The notes: generated by a model not told the origin, from the letters alone. 64,000 nucleotides of DNA from Synechococcus sp. C9 (GCF_022984075.1 NZ_JALAAD010000001.1:2212455-2276454); one strand, 5' to 3'; counted from the first letter of the stretch, positions 53,494-63,584 are shown. Numbers and translations: made by a program.

Positions 53494-54374
53494 AGCTCTG
53501 GCGTTGGCTGGTTTGGCTATTGGTCTTGGGTTTTTTGGGGCGAAAACTGGGGCAATCCTGGGGGGAAGTCCAGCACCTGCCTTGGCAACAGCAGATTCTG
53601 GTCTGGTGGTTGGGGGCGGGGGTGGTCACCACCGGGGCGCACCTGTGGGCGGGGTGGTTGTGGGGGCGGACGCTGGGGTTTTTGGGGTATCCCGTTGCCA
53701 GTCGCTGGGCGGTGCCCCTCTATGTGCGGACCAATTTAGCCAAATACATTCCGGGCAATGTCTGGCATTTCTATGGACGCATTCAAGCCGCCCAAACCCA
53801 GGCGATTCCCGTGCCGGTCACGGTGCTGAGCATTCTGCTGGAAGCCCTATTGCTGGCGGCGACGGCGTTGATTGTGGGGGCGACCCGGTGGGAGCAGTGG
53901 GGGTGGCCGCTGTTGGCTCTGCTGGCCGTCTTGGGGGGGATTCATCCCCGCTGTTTGAATCGGGTGTTGGCCTGGGCGGGGCGGCGCAAGGGACAGGGAA
54001 CGGCTTTGCCCCGGATTCGGCGTTATCCTTTGCCCCTACTGCTCGGTGCCCTGGGATTTCTGGGACTGCGGGGGCTGGGTTTTCTGCTGGTGCTGGGGGC
54101 GTGGGTGCCCTTCACCTGGGAGACGGTGCCCCCTGGGTTGGGAGCGTTTGGGTTGGCCTGGTTCATGGGGTTTATCGTGCCCCTGGCGCCGGGGGGGTTG
54201 GGGGTGTTTGAAGCCACCTTGACCGCCAGCCTGAGCGGCTTGGTTCCCACCGGAATTGTTTTAGCCGCCGCCGTTGGGTATCGCCTGGTCAGTATCTTGG
54301 CGGAGTTGGCCGCCGTTGGCGTAGGGGTTTGGGTAGGATGGGGGCGGAGGGACTTGAACCCTCACGACCTTTAG
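53490..54374 (+). CDS. lysylphosphatidylglycerol synthase-type membrane protein (UPF0104-like)
   Basis: 294 residues from GTG 53490. Seven or eight membrane segments; YVRTNLAKYIPGNVWHFYGR (about 83-102) is the signature loop of the UPF0104/LPG_synthase_TM family, and FIVPLAPGGLGVFEATLT (about 228-245) is the second. Role unknown; flippase-like or lipid transport functions are suggested for the family. The last 12 residues (GRRDLNPHDL) are read through the 3' end of the tRNA-Leu gene on the other strand, and the stop lies within it. Confidence 0.85.
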   Translation: MKLWRWLVWLLVLGFLGRKLGQSWGEVQHLPWQQQILVWWLGAGVVTTGAHLWAGWLWGRTLGFLGYPVASRWAVPLYVRTNLAKYIPGNVWHFYGRIQAAQTQAIPVPVTVLSILLEALLLAATALIVGATRWEQWGWPLLALLAVLGGIHPRCLNRVLAWAGRRKGQGTALPRIRRYPLPLLLGALGFLGLRGLGFLLVLGAWVPFTWETVPPGLGAFGLAWFMGFIVPLAPGGLGVFEATLTASLSGLVPTGIVLAAAVGYRLVSILAELAAVGVGVWVGWGRRDLNPHDL

Positions 54375-54659
54375 GGTCAACGGATTTTCATCCTCCACCG
54401 ACTTTCGCCGGAGGGCACATACCCCTGGAGAATCGGACTCTCCCTTTACCCACGAAGTTGACCGGACGCACCGGCTTCGCTAGGGTAGCTCCCGTCGAGT
54501 CTCTGCACCTTCCGGGTCAATCCCCGGCTTGGCTCAGGATTGCCATATCTACCGCAGTAGGGTTAGGTTTCCCTGAATTTGAGAGCATTCACTTGTGGGA
54601 TTTCTCCCCCAAGGCTCAATAGCTTAAGTCCGTAGCGTCTACCATTCCGCCACGCCCCC
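54339..54659 (-). tRNA. trnL-UAA: tRNA-Leu(UAA), split by a group I intron
   Basis: The 5' exon is 54659-54626 and the 3' exon 54388-54339 (84 nt joined). Acceptor GGGGGCG pairs with CGCCCCC, discriminator A. Anticodon stem ACGGA/TCCGT with loop CTTAAAA, anticodon UAA. The T arm is GAGGG-TTCAAGT-CCCTC-like. The long variable arm fits tRNA-Leu. The intron interrupts the loop after U34. The gene is on the minus strand and overlaps the end of the CDS at 53490-54374 by 36 bases. Confidence 0.92.
54389..54625 (-). other. group I intron in tRNA-Leu(UAA)
   Basis: 237 bases, reading AAGCTATTGAGCCTTGG at the 5' end on the minus strand and ending GGTGGAGGATG with the terminal G. Internal blocks such as GGATTGACCCGGAAGGTGCAG, GAGACTCGACGGGAG and GTCCG are like the P, Q, R and S elements of group I introns. 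The 5' exon ends in U, as needed for the U-G splice pair. No open frame is inside. This site carries the well-known ancient intron shared by cyanobacteria and plastids. Confidence 0.85.
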
Positions 54660-54713
54660 AAGTGAATTAATAGAATAGCACATTGGCTAAGAACACCGAT
54701 CCTCCGGGTGAAG

Positions 54714-55757
54714 TTAAGATTTGTTCCCATCCACCAAACAGGCTTCTAAGTCTCGTAATAGGGATTTTTGATCCAAATTTTGCCCAATAAAAACCAATTG
54801 ATTTTGGGGCGGCACCGGTCGGTCATCCACATCCAAACTATAGCGTTTCCCGCTCAGTTGAAAAACATAACGGAGGCTACTGCGGTCAAACCACAAAACC
54901 CCCTTCGCTCGGAATACATTGGTCGGCAATTGATCCGTCAAAAAGAATTGAAATTTTTCCAGATGCAAAGGCCGTTCACTGGTAAACGAAACCGCCATAA
55001 AGCCATCATTTTCCAAGTGGTGGGGATGGTGATGATGATCATGATGATGGTGGTGATGATCCGGTTCTTCATGATTGTGATGGGAGTGCGCCTGATGCTC
55101 TTGGGCAATTAGTTCTGAGTGGGGCGCTTCCACCCCCAAAATCAAGGGGAGCGATACCTGTCCCTTAATCGTAGTTAAAATCCGGGCACCGGCTTTCATT
55201 TCACTGATCCGCCGGGTCAATTCCTGCACCCGTTCCGGGGAGACCAAATCCACCTTATTGAGTAAAATAATATCCCCGTAGGTAAGCTGACTCAAAGCCG
55301 CTTCGCTATTAAATAAATCCGGGGCAAACGCCGAGGCATCCACCACCGTTAAAATCGAATCCAACTGGGTCAAATCCCGCAGTTCCGTGCCCAAAAATGT
55401 CAGGGCAACGGGCAGGGGATCAGCCACCCCCGTGGTTTCCACCACCAAATAATCAATCCGTTCCTGCCGCTCCAAAACGTTATAAACCGCATCCACCAAA
55501 CCATCATTAATCGTGCAACAAATACAGCCATTGCTTAGTTCAATCATTCCCTCATCCACCGACACCAAAAGTTGGCTGTCAATGTTAATATCCCCAAATT
55601 CATTCACCAGCACCGCCACCTTCAAATCCTGCCGGTTTTGCAAAATATGGTTGAGCAACGTGGTTTTGCCACTGCCCAAAAAACCCGTGATAATCGTCAC
55701 CGGCAAACCCCGCTTGGGCAAATCCAATTTAATTGGCGCAGAGATAGATTGGGTCAT
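54714..55757 (-). CDS. COG0523/CobW-type GTPase, zinc chaperone
   Basis: 347 residues. Walker A GFLGSGKTTLLNHI (residues about 25-38), the metal-binding CXCC in NGCICCTI (about 77-84), ETTGVADPLP and LNKVDLV (G4). A histidine-rich stretch (about residues 222-245, HHHHHHDHHHH-like) precedes the C-terminal CobW domain. The family transfers zinc or other metals to client enzymes. ATG 55757 has GAGGG five bases upstream. A Zur/Fur-like box precedes it by 14 bases, so zinc limitation is the likely trigger. Confidence 0.9.
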   Translation of the reverse strand: MTQSISAPIKLDLPKRGLPVTIITGFLGSGKTTLLNHILQNRQDLKVAVLVNEFGDINIDSQLLVSVDEGMIELSNGCICCTINDGLVDAVYNVLERQERIDYLVVETTGVADPLPVALTFLGTELRDLTQLDSILTVVDASAFAPDLFNSEAALSQLTYGDIILLNKVDLVSPERVQELTRRISEMKAGARILTTIKGQVSLPLILGVEAPHSELIAQEHQAHSHHNHEEPDHHHHHHDHHHHPHHLENDGFMAVSFTSERPLHLEKFQFFLTDQLPTNVFRAKGVLWFDRSSLRYVFQLSGKRYSLDVDDRPVPPQNQLVFIGQNLDQKSLLRDLEACLVDGNKS

Positions 55758-55770
55758 AATCCCTCGTCAA

Positions 55771-55785
55771 TGATAATGATTCTCA
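55771..55785 (-). promoter_or_regulatory. Zur/Fur-like box in front of the CobW-type gene
   Basis: TGATAATGATTCTCA, an imperfect palindrome in the Zur/Fur style (TGATAAT-n-ATTATCA), 14 bases upstream of ATG 55757. The surrounding bases (CAATGATAATGATTCTCATT) extend the symmetry. The His-rich CobW product favours Zur over Fur. Confidence 0.7.
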
Positions 55786-55802
55786 TTGTAGCTCCCTGGG
55801 GT

Positions 55803-58800
55803 TCAATTGTTGGGGGCAACCAGGCTTTCCCCTTCCAGGAGTCGGCGCGCCGCATCCAGCAGGGTTTCTTCCAGGTAGGGCTTGGTAAAGTAGGCGTTGG
55901 CGCCCAGTTGGATCGCCATTTGCCGGTGCCGTTCCGCCCCCCGGGAGGTGAGCATGGCAATGGGCAATCCTTTCAACGTTGCATCCCGGCGCACCTTGGA
56001 GAGGAGTTCCAGTCCGTCCATGCGGGGCATTTCAATATCGCAGAACATCAGGTCGCAGGGCAGACCATCCCGCAGTTTTTCCCAAGCTTCCTGCCCATCC
56101 CGGGCTTGTTCCACCCGGTAGCCCTTGTTGCTAAAGGTCATGGAGAGCATTTCCCGCACCACAATCGAGTCATCCACGATCAGCACGGTGGGTTCATCGG
56201 TGGTTTCCACTTCCGCTGGCATAGTCCCCTGCCATAGGGGCGCACTTGGGGGCGGCATTTGCCCCAACGCCAAATCCACCAACTCCAGGATGTCGGCGAT
56301 CATCATGATCCGCCCATCCCCCAAAATGGTTGCCCCGGCAATCCCCAGAGGTTTCTGTACTGGCCCGGAAAGCTGTTTGATCACCACCTCCTGCTCATTC
56401 AGCACCTGATCCACCTGAAACGCCACATACCGCCCCAGGCTTTGCACCACGACCACCGACACCCCCTCCTGGGTATTGGTGCCGAAAATACTGCCCCGCC
56501 CAATCATCCGCCCGTAGCGCAGGAGTTCGTTCAACGGGCGCAGGGGAATCCGTTGTCCCTGCCAATCCAAGGTCAATTTCCCATCCACCCCCGTGTGAAT
56601 CATTTCCTGGGTCACATCCACCGGCACATCCGCCACCCCATCCATCGGGAACGCCACCTGGGCATGGTTGACCACGCAGGGCAAGGACTTGGAAATGCTC
56701 AGGGTCAGGGGCAAACGGATGGTAAAGGTCGTGCCTTTGCCCAACTCCGAATCCACCACCACTGTCCCCCGAATCTCCGCCAAATTCTGGCGCACCACAT
56801 CCAGACCAACCCCCCGACCGGCAAATTCATCCGCCTGATCCTTAGTACTAAACCCAGGCATAAACAGCAGTTGGTAAATGTCCTGCTTGCTCATGGTCGC
56901 CGCCTGCTCCGGCGTAATCACCCCCCGCTCAATCGCCTTGGCTTTCACCCGGTCGGGATTGATCCCCACCCCATCATCGCTGACCGTGATCACCGTTTGG
57001 TTCCCCTGGTACGCCGCCCGAATCACAATCCGTCCCGCTGGGGATTGTCCAGCCGCCTGGCGTTGGGCAGGGAGTCCGATTCCATGCACAATGGCATTGT
57101 TGACCAAGTGGGTCATGGGGTCGGTGAGCTTTTCCAGGATCATCTTATCTACCAAGGTTTCCCGCCCTTCGATTTCCAGAGTCACCTGTTTGCCGCACTT
57201 GAGCGCCACGTTGCGGACTGCCCGGGGGAGCCGATCCGTCACCCGAGAAAAGGGTTCCATGCGGGCGTTGTTGATCCCTTCCTGCAAACCCTGGGTAATC
57301 CGTTGGAAACTGCGTACCACCTCATCAAAGGCTTCCACCATGAACCCGATGTCCTGGGCAGACTCCCGCACCCGCAATACCCGCTCTGCAATCTCCTGAG
57401 AAAGGGTGTGAAACCCGGTAAATCGGTCCATCTCCAGGGCATCAAATTCCGCCCCCGTGCTGTGCTGTGACCCCGCATTCCCCGGATTCAAGAAATTGCC
57501 TACCCCCGCGCCCCGACTGGCATTCAAGGCTCCTTCCAGCAGAGAACGCTCATACAAATCCTGCATCCGTTGGCTGAGGTCATTCAGTTGGTGCGCCTGG
57601 TGCAAAAGATTTTCCAAAAATTGCCGCAGTTGGTTTTGGTCTTCCTGCAAAGTGTTCCGGGAAACCACCAATTCCCCAATCAAATTGCTCAGGTTATCCA
57701 ACTGCCGGATGGGCACCCGCATGGTCTGATCCATCACCGGGGCACTGGTTGACCCACTGGTACGGGTTTCCGCCGCCGCTGGACTGGGTTCTGCCGCCTT
57801 CGCCGGGGGGGTGTTCGTCGTCCCAGGGGTCGAAGCCAAAGCCTCCTCCAGGCTGGTCAAATCGGTTGGTGCCGCCGCCAATAACTGCTCCAGGTCGCCG
57901 AAATCATTGTTATCTAAGGCAAATTCTTCCCCTGAAACGGGCAACTCCAAGTCTCCCAAATCCGGCAGTTCCAAATCCCCGGTTAAGTCGGGCAGGGCAG
58001 AATCGGAGAAATCCAGGTCATCACCCAAGTCTGTTTCCAATGCCGTTAAATCATCCAAATCCGCCAATTCTAGGGATTCATCCAAGGATTCGAGGCTCGT
58101 TTCTAGGGCATTCGAGGCAGACAAGTCATCAGATTCCGGCTGAGGCAAAGGTTCTTCCTGTTCTGACCCGACAAATGAAGAAAGGGCGGCTTCCAAATCG
58201 CTTCCCACATCACCAATCAGTCCTGAAGTTGTTAATGTCAATTCTTCAGGAATTGGCGGCACATCTTCAAAAGTTAATTCTCCCAATGTTTCAGTATCCA
58301 GGGTGACATCATCAAAATCAAATTCACCCAAGGTTCCCCCCGTTTCCTCGCTGAAATCTGAAGCGGGAATATCCCCTAGACTTTCCTCAAAATCAAACTC
58401 ACTACTAGCAGTTTCTAATTCTTGTTCTGCTTCCAACTCCGATTGAGGGGTAAAGGATTCAAAATCAAATTCACCCAAACTCCCTTCTGTCCCCTCACTG
58501 AAATCTAAGGTGGGAATATCGGCTAGGCTTTCTTCAAAATCAAACTCACTACTAGCAGTTTCTAATTCTTGTTCTGCTTCTAACTCTGATGGAGGGGTAA
58601 AGGATTCAAAATCAAATTCGCCCAAACTCCCTTCTGTCCCCTCGCTGAAATCCAAGGTGGGAATATCCCCTAGACTTTCCTCAAAATCAAACTCACTACT
58701 AGCAGTTTCTAATTCTTGTTCTGCTTCTAACTCTGATGGAGGGGTAAAGGATTCAAAATCAAATTCACCCAAACTCCCTTCTGTCCCCTCACTAAAATCC

Positions 58801-60524
58801 AAAGTGGGAATATCCCCTGGGGTTTCTTCAAAATCAAATTCATTACTGGCTAATTCTAATTCCTCTTGTAATCCTGCTTCCGGGGCAAACGATTCAAAAC
58901 TAAATTCACCCAAATCGCCACCCGACTCCTCACTAAAATCCAAAGTGGGAATATCGGCTAAAGTTTCCTCAAAGTCAAAATCGTTAGCGGTTTCTAGTTG
59001 TTGCTCTTCTGCCAACTCTGATTGAGGAGTAAAAGATTCAAAGTTCAGTTCACCCAAACTTCCCTCAGTTTCCTCACCGAAATCTAAAGTGGGAATATCC
59101 CCTAGACTTTCCTCAAAATCAAATTCACTACTAGCGGTTTCTAATTGTTGTTCTGCTTCCAACTCTGATTGAGGAGTGAAAGATTCAAAGTTCAGTTCAC
59201 CTAAAGTTTCCCCTGCTTCCTCGCTAAAATCCAGGCTGGGAATATCCCCTGGGGTTTCCTCAAAATCAAACTCGCTAGCAGTTTCTAATTCTTGTTCTGC
59301 TTCTAACTCCGATTGAGGGGTAAAAGATTCAAAGTCCAGTTCACCTAAAGTCCCTTCAGTTTCCCCATTGAAATCCAAAGTGGGAATATTGCCTGGGGTT
59401 TCTTCAAAACCAAATTCATCACTGGCGGTTTCTAACCCTTGTTCTAATCCTGCTTCCGGGGTAAACGATTCAAAACTAAATTCACCCAAATCGCCACCCG
59501 ATTCATCCCCAAAATCCAAAGTGGGAATATCGGTTAGGCTTTCCTCAAAATCAAATTCACTACTAGTAGTTTCTAATTGTTGTTCTGCTTCAGGACTAAA
59601 AGATGCAAAGTTAAACTCACTTTCATCCGACTCTGGCAGGGGTTCCAATTGGGACAAAGATTCCAAAGCCATCGCTTCTGCACTCGCCCCAGTATCCAAA
59701 AAGTTAAAATCTTCCTGCTCAGCCGTTGCTTCCCCTTCCTCCTCCAATGTGAACAATTCCGCCAGGGCACCCAAATCCTCAACCGTTTGCTCTCCCTCAA
59801 TGGCAACCCCCTCATTCCCTGAAAACTCTGCCCCTCCTTCTTCAGGCGTTAAGGAGAACAATTCTGCCAAAGAAGCCAACTCCTGGGTTGTATTGGCAAG
59901 TGGGACAGGTGCTTCTGCGGCTACCACTTCCCCAACCGTTGCCTGAGCATCCAAGCTGGCGAATAATTCCACCAAATCCAACTCTTCGCTCTCCGTTGCC
60001 ATGTCAACCGCCGTCACCTCCGGTTCAGGGGTGATTCCCGACACGGCTTCATCGGCAGGCGTTGCCTCCCATCCCGCCATGACCCCTTCCCCTTGCACCA
60101 AAATTTGCAATAGGGCTTCCAATTGGATAAAGACCGGCTGGTATTCCCGCACCACCTGCAAACCCATCTCTGAAGGAATACTCCCCTCCTGCTCTAGGTG
60201 GCTGACCAACCCCGTCAACGCCGCCACCCCTTGTTGGAACAACGCTACCATCTCAGGACTGAGGCACACCTGCCGCCCCACGCCCTCATCCCGCAGGATT
60301 TTCAGACAGTTCTCCAAGCCCAATGCCATCTCCTGTAGGGCATCCAACCCCAACATGGCGGCTCCCCCCTTGATCGAATGGGCGGCTCGAAACCAATCAC
60401 TGACCTGCTCCGGGTCGGTCAGGGGTTGCCCCATCGCCGGGATCGCCTGATAGAGGGTCGCCAGGTGTTCCTGGGTTTCCTGTAGAAAATACCCCAGAAT
60501 CCGTTGTTGTTGAGCGGCATCCAT
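55803..60524 (-). CDS. hybrid CheA-like histidine kinase with C-terminal receiver
   Basis: 1573 residues, far above the usual 650-1000. Hpt domain (1-120) with the phosphorylated His49 in AAHSIKGGAAMLGL. An acidic region (about 160-910) contains the tandem repeats. The kinase has a dimerisation helix, N box DPMTHLVNNAIVHGIG, G1 VSDDGVGINPDRV and G2 GRGVGLDVV. CheW-like domain, then a receiver with LIVDDSIVVREML (Asp), DIEMPRMDG (phospho-Asp) and Lys in ANAYFTKPY. Last gene of the chemosensory operon. The likely output is pilus control or phototaxis; start ATG 60524. Confidence 0.9.
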   Translation of the reverse strand: MDAAQQQRILGYFLQETQEHLATLYQAIPAMGQPLTDPEQVSDWFRAAHSIKGGAAMLGLDALQEMALGLENCLKILRDEGVGRQVCLSPEMVALFQQGVAALTGLVSHLEQEGSIPSEMGLQVVREYQPVFIQLEALLQILVQGEGVMAGWEATPADEAVSGITPEPEVTAVDMATESEELDLVELFASLDAQATVGEVVAAEAPVPLANTTQELASLAELFSLTPEEGGAEFSGNEGVAIEGEQTVEDLGALAELFTLEEEGEATAEQEDFNFLDTGASAEAMALESLSQLEPLPESDESEFNFASFSPEAEQQLETTSSEFDFEESLTDIPTLDFGDESGGDLGEFSFESFTPEAGLEQGLETASDEFGFEETPGNIPTLDFNGETEGTLGELDFESFTPQSELEAEQELETASEFDFEETPGDIPSLDFSEEAGETLGELNFESFTPQSELEAEQQLETASSEFDFEESLGDIPTLDFGEETEGSLGELNFESFTPQSELAEEQQLETANDFDFEETLADIPTLDFSEESGGDLGEFSFESFAPEAGLQEELELASNEFDFEETPGDIPTLDFSEGTEGSLGEFDFESFTPPSELEAEQELETASSEFDFEESLGDIPTLDFSEGTEGSLGEFDFESFTPPSELEAEQELETASSEFDFEESLADIPTLDFSEGTEGSLGEFDFESFTPQSELEAEQELETASSEFDFEESLGDIPASDFSEETGGTLGEFDFDDVTLDTETLGELTFEDVPPIPEELTLTTSGLIGDVGSDLEAALSSFVGSEQEEPLPQPESDDLSASNALETSLESLDESLELADLDDLTALETDLGDDLDFSDSALPDLTGDLELPDLGDLELPVSGEEFALDNNDFGDLEQLLAAAPTDLTSLEEALASTPGTTNTPPAKAAEPSPAAAETRTSGSTSAPVMDQTMRVPIRQLDNLSNLIGELVVSRNTLQEDQNQLRQFLENLLHQAHQLNDLSQRMQDLYERSLLEGALNASRGAGVGNFLNPGNAGSQHSTGAEFDALEMDRFTGFHTLSQEIAERVLRVRESAQDIGFMVEAFDEVVRSFQRITQGLQEGINNARMEPFSRVTDRLPRAVRNVALKCGKQVTLEIEGRETLVDKMILEKLTDPMTHLVNNAIVHGIGLPAQRQAAGQSPAGRIVIRAAYQGNQTVITVSDDGVGINPDRVKAKAIERGVITPEQAATMSKQDIYQLLFMPGFSTKDQADEFAGRGVGLDVVRQNLAEIRGTVVVDSELGKGTTFTIRLPLTLSISKSLPCVVNHAQVAFPMDGVADVPVDVTQEMIHTGVDGKLTLDWQGQRIPLRPLNELLRYGRMIGRGSIFGTNTQEGVSVVVVQSLGRYVAFQVDQVLNEQEVVIKQLSGPVQKPLGIAGATILGDGRIMMIADILELVDLALGQMPPPSAPLWQGTMPAEVETTDEPTVLIVDDSIVVREMLSMTFSNKGYRVEQARDGQEAWEKLRDGLPCDLMFCDIEMPRMDGLELLSKVRRDATLKGLPIAMLTSRGAERHRQMAIQLGANAYFTKPYLEETLLDAARRLLEGESLVAPNN
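58310..59635 (-). repeat. in-gene tandem repeats, about 9 units of 45 codons
   Basis: Within the CheA-like gene the segment reads roughly DFEESLGDIPTLDFSE then LGEFDFESFTPQSELEAEQ, repeated nine times with the IPTLDF hallmark. Units are acidic and low in hydrophobic residues. Several adjacent units are near-identical at DNA level (e.g. around 58390-58730), so slippage or recombination has expanded or homogenised them recently. Confidence 0.9.
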
Positions 60525-60542
60525 GGCTTGACTCCTATCGGT

Positions 60543-62873
60543 TTAGAGGGGTTCGGTCGTACCTAAACGGAACCGTTCCACCGAGGCTTGCAACCCTCGG
60601 GATACTTCCGCCAGATTTTGCAACGCAACGGAAACCCGTTGGGACTCCTGGGAGGTTTCCTGGGCGGTCAATTCCACCGACTGCATCACCTGGGTGACGT
60701 TCCGGGATACCTCGGTCTGCCGCACCGTGTCCGCTGTAATGGACTGCACAAGCGCATCAATTTGTTGGGACACTTGAATAATTTCCTCCAAGGCTCGCTT
60801 CGCCTGTTCCGCCACCCTTGTCCCCCGAATCACCTCCTGAGTACCTTCTTCCATAGCGGTCATCACCAAGCCGGTTTCCCCCTGAATCTGGAGCACGATT
60901 TGTTCGATTTCTTTGGATGCCCGACTGGTGCGATCCGCCAACTGCCGCACCTCGTCCGCCACGATGGCAAACCCCCGCCCCGCTTCCCCCGCCTTAGCCG
61001 CCTCAATACTGGCATTCAAAGCCAATAGGTTGGTGCGTTGGGCAATTTGACCAATCGAGTTCACAATCTTGTTGATCTCCTGGGTGGACTCCGCCAGCCG
61101 TTTCACCTTGCGGGTGGTTTCCGCCACCGATTCCCGAATGCTCTGAATCCCCGCCACGGTTTGATCCACCGCTTCCCCACCCCGTTGGGCAGTTTCCGAG
61201 GCGGTGCGGGCGACCTCAGCGGCTTCCCGGGCACTCTCCGCCACCCGTTGGATGGAGTCGGTCATCATCTGCACGGAGTTCAACGTACCCGCCAATTCCT
61301 GGGCTTGCCGCAGGGCATTGGCAGAAAGTTCCCGAGCGAAAAATTCACTGTCCGTCGCCGCTCGACCCACTTGCAAGGTGGAGGTTTTCACCTGTTGCAC
61401 AATCTGACGAATGTTTTGAATAATCAAGTTAAACGAGTCGGCAACGGCTCCCAAAATATCCGCTGAAACCTCCGCTTGTACCGTCAAATCCCCCCGGGCG
61501 GCTCCCTCCACGTCATCCAGCAGACGAATCACCTGCCGTTGCAAATCCTCCCGGGAACGCTCCACTTCCTCCGCCTTATCCTGCAATTCCTTGAACCGCT
61601 CCCGAATTTGGGTGAGCATTTGGTTAAAAGCTAAAGCCGCTTCCGCAAAGTCATCCTGACCCACCACGCTTAGGGAGGACTGGAATTCCCCCCGCCCTAG
61701 GGCTTCGCAACTCAAACGCAATTCCTCGGAAAATTGGCGCACCCGTTGGGACTTCACCCCACCCCCACCACCTCCTAGGGCAACGGCGGCTCCCCCACCC
61801 AGCACGGCGGCCAAGACCGCTCCCAGAGGCTTGTTGGGTACGGCAAAAGCGGCTCCCCCCGCCAATACCGCCACCACCGCCCCGGTGAGCAGGGATTTGG
61901 GCAACCCCCCCGCCGGTTTCCGCATCGGTGCCATGGGTACCACCACGTTGTTGGGGGTAGAGGCTGGAGTATTTTTCAAACTGGGGCGGGTAACTTGGGT
62001 TTGGGTTGAGGGTACCACGCTCAGCGCATCCGTATTGTCCACCTGGGAACGGGGAGTGCCCCCGGTCAAGGGGTCGTCATCGTCGGTGGTGGGGGTGGAT
62101 TGAAAACTAAATAAACCCGGTTCTGCCGCCGGTTCTACCCAATTGGCACTGCGCCCCGTCCGAGCCTCCAAATCCATCAAAAGGGTATCCCCCTGGTCAT
62201 CCTCGTCCTGAGGTGAGCCAGCCTCGCCAAAATTATCGGCAAAGTTATCCGCAAAACTGTCGGTCTGCTGGGCAAAGGGTTGGGGCTGGGGGCGACTGGG
62301 GAAGGGGGCATTCATAATCAGGGTGTGATCGCCGCTAGGTTCCGGTTCCTCCGGCATCTCCACATCGGTAAAAGGGTTGAAACCACCCATAGTCGGTTCC
62401 TCATCCTCCAAGGCACTGCTCGCCGCAAACGGGTTCGCATCAGGGGTAAAAGGATGATCTGCCTCGGACTGTTCAGGCAAGACCCAGGTTTCCGATGGGG
62501 AATTTTGCCCCGCCTCCAAATCCGCCACCGCAAAGGGATTGTCCCCCCCGTCCCCATTCATGTTCAGGGGTGCGGTGAAATCGTCCTGAGCGGGTTGGTG
62601 CGCCAAATACTGATTCACATCATTAATACCATTGCGGGCGTATTCCACCAATTCCGGGTCGTCGGTCAACGCCATCACCCGTTGGTAATGCTCCCGTGCC
62701 TGGGCATAATTCTGGGTACACAGATAAATATGTCCCCGCAGGAGGTGCAGGTTGGGCATTTCGTCATATTGTTTCAGCAGACTGTCGGCAATCGCCCCCG
62801 CCTCCGCATAATCACCCGTGACATAGGCACTGGTCGCACGTTCATAATCACTAAGATAATTGCTGGTTGCCAT
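60543..62873 (-). CDS. methyl-accepting chemotaxis protein, PilJ-like
   Basis: 776 residues. The N-terminus is TPR-like ([28 protein letters not shown], about 1-105), followed by a disordered acidic region (120-330). A pair of membrane segments ([21 protein letters not shown] and [18 protein letters not shown], about 325-375) is followed by HAMP-like segments and the signalling hairpin with [42 protein letters not shown]. No GAF chromophore domain, so it is not a PixJ-type photoreceptor. Unusually, the N-terminal TPR replaces a periplasmic sensor. It lies 18 bp upstream of the CheA gene. Confidence 0.9.
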   Translation of the reverse strand: MATSNYLSDYERATSAYVTGDYAEAGAIADSLLKQYDEMPNLHLLRGHIYLCTQNYAQAREHYQRVMALTDDPELVEYARNGINDVNQYLAHQPAQDDFTAPLNMNGDGGDNPFAVADLEAGQNSPSETWVLPEQSEADHPFTPDANPFAASSALEDEEPTMGGFNPFTDVEMPEEPEPSGDHTLIMNAPFPSRPQPQPFAQQTDSFADNFADNFGEAGSPQDEDDQGDTLLMDLEARTGRSANWVEPAAEPGLFSFQSTPTTDDDDPLTGGTPRSQVDNTDALSVVPSTQTQVTRPSLKNTPASTPNNVVVPMAPMRKPAGGLPKSLLTGAVVAVLAGGAAFAVPNKPLGAVLAAVLGGGAAVALGGGGGGVKSQRVRQFSEELRLSCEALGRGEFQSSLSVVGQDDFAEAALAFNQMLTQIRERFKELQDKAEEVERSREDLQRQVIRLLDDVEGAARGDLTVQAEVSADILGAVADSFNLIIQNIRQIVQQVKTSTLQVGRAATDSEFFARELSANALRQAQELAGTLNSVQMMTDSIQRVAESAREAAEVARTASETAQRGGEAVDQTVAGIQSIRESVAETTRKVKRLAESTQEINKIVNSIGQIAQRTNLLALNASIEAAKAGEAGRGFAIVADEVRQLADRTSRASKEIEQIVLQIQGETGLVMTAMEEGTQEVIRGTRVAEQAKRALEEIIQVSQQIDALVQSITADTVRQTEVSRNVTQVMQSVELTAQETSQESQRVSVALQNLAEVSRGLQASVERFRLGTTEPL

Positions 62874-63052
62874 TGACCCTGACTCCTTATTGGCTGTCCA
62901 TGACGGCTAGTGGGGCGGTAACGCAGTGGATGGGATGACAGTTGAGTGAGCGGAGTTTTGGATTACCTACTTGACATCCATTTTAGTTATAACCTGTCAA
63001 CTCGAATTTCCTCAATCATTTACGGGCTTTTTTTCGACCTTTGTGATCCCCC
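62874..63052. other. short gene-free gap in the chemosensory operon
   Basis: 179 bp between the CheW-like and MCP genes. It contains an AT-rich tract around 62975-63035 and no frame I could support. A secondary promoter for the large downstream genes is possible but not seen clearly. Confidence 0.3.
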
Positions 63053-63580
63053 TCACGCAACGGTATGCCACAGGTGCGGAGCGACTAAGGCTTGGGGTTC
63101 GAGCAACCGCACCACCGTCCCGTCGGCGAGGAGCCATTCCCCCTGGACCAGCAATTTGCCCTGGGGGCGGTCTTCTCCACTCAAGGGGGGGCGCAACTGC
63201 CGGGGGTCAAGGAACTCGGCTCCCACCACCCGGTCAATGGCTAACCCACAGGTCACCCCCTGATCCGTCACCACAATCACGGAAAGTTCCGGTCGGTTGG
63301 TATTCAAAGGGGGGAGCCCCAAAAATTGCCCCAAATCGCCTATCCAAATCACCTGCCCCCGCCAGTTGTAGGCACCCATCACCACCGGCGGCACATTCGG
63401 CACACTACTGATCCGGTCAGGACTCATCGCCGCCACCTCCTGCACCCCCATCGCCGGCAGGGCAAATTCTTCCCCAGAGGACAAGACAAACCGCAGGTAT
63501 AGCTCCCCCTGCACCCCGATGCCCTGGTCAGCGGCACGTTCCCCGGACCCATCCCAAAAACCAGCAACAGCATCCACCAT
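63053..63580 (-). CDS. CheW-like adaptor, PilI-like
   Basis: 175 residues from ATG 63580 (MVDAVAGFWDGSGERAADQ). The CheW domain shows RFVLSSGEEFALPAMGVQEV, VVMGAYNWRGQVIWIGDLG and LAIDRVVGAEFLDP, then the C-terminal LVQGEWLLADGTVVRLL. It links the MCP to the kinase. It starts 4 bases before the end of the response regulator gene, so the genes are a tight operon. Confidence 0.88.
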   Translation of the reverse strand: MVDAVAGFWDGSGERAADQGIGVQGELYLRFVLSSGEEFALPAMGVQEVAAMSPDRISSVPNVPPVVMGAYNWRGQVIWIGDLGQFLGLPPLNTNRPELSVIVVTDQGVTCGLAIDRVVGAEFLDPRQLRPPLSGEDRPQGKLLVQGEWLLADGTVVRLLEPQALVAPHLWHTVA

Positions 63581-63584
63581 AGAC

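Noticed and set aside
58310-59635. Possible CRISPR array because of regular repeats
   Set aside because: Units of about 135 bp are continuous coding repeats with no unique spacers.
58510-59946. Long Ser/Lys-rich plus-strand frames
   Set aside because: They are antisense shadows of the acidic repeats in the CheA-like gene.
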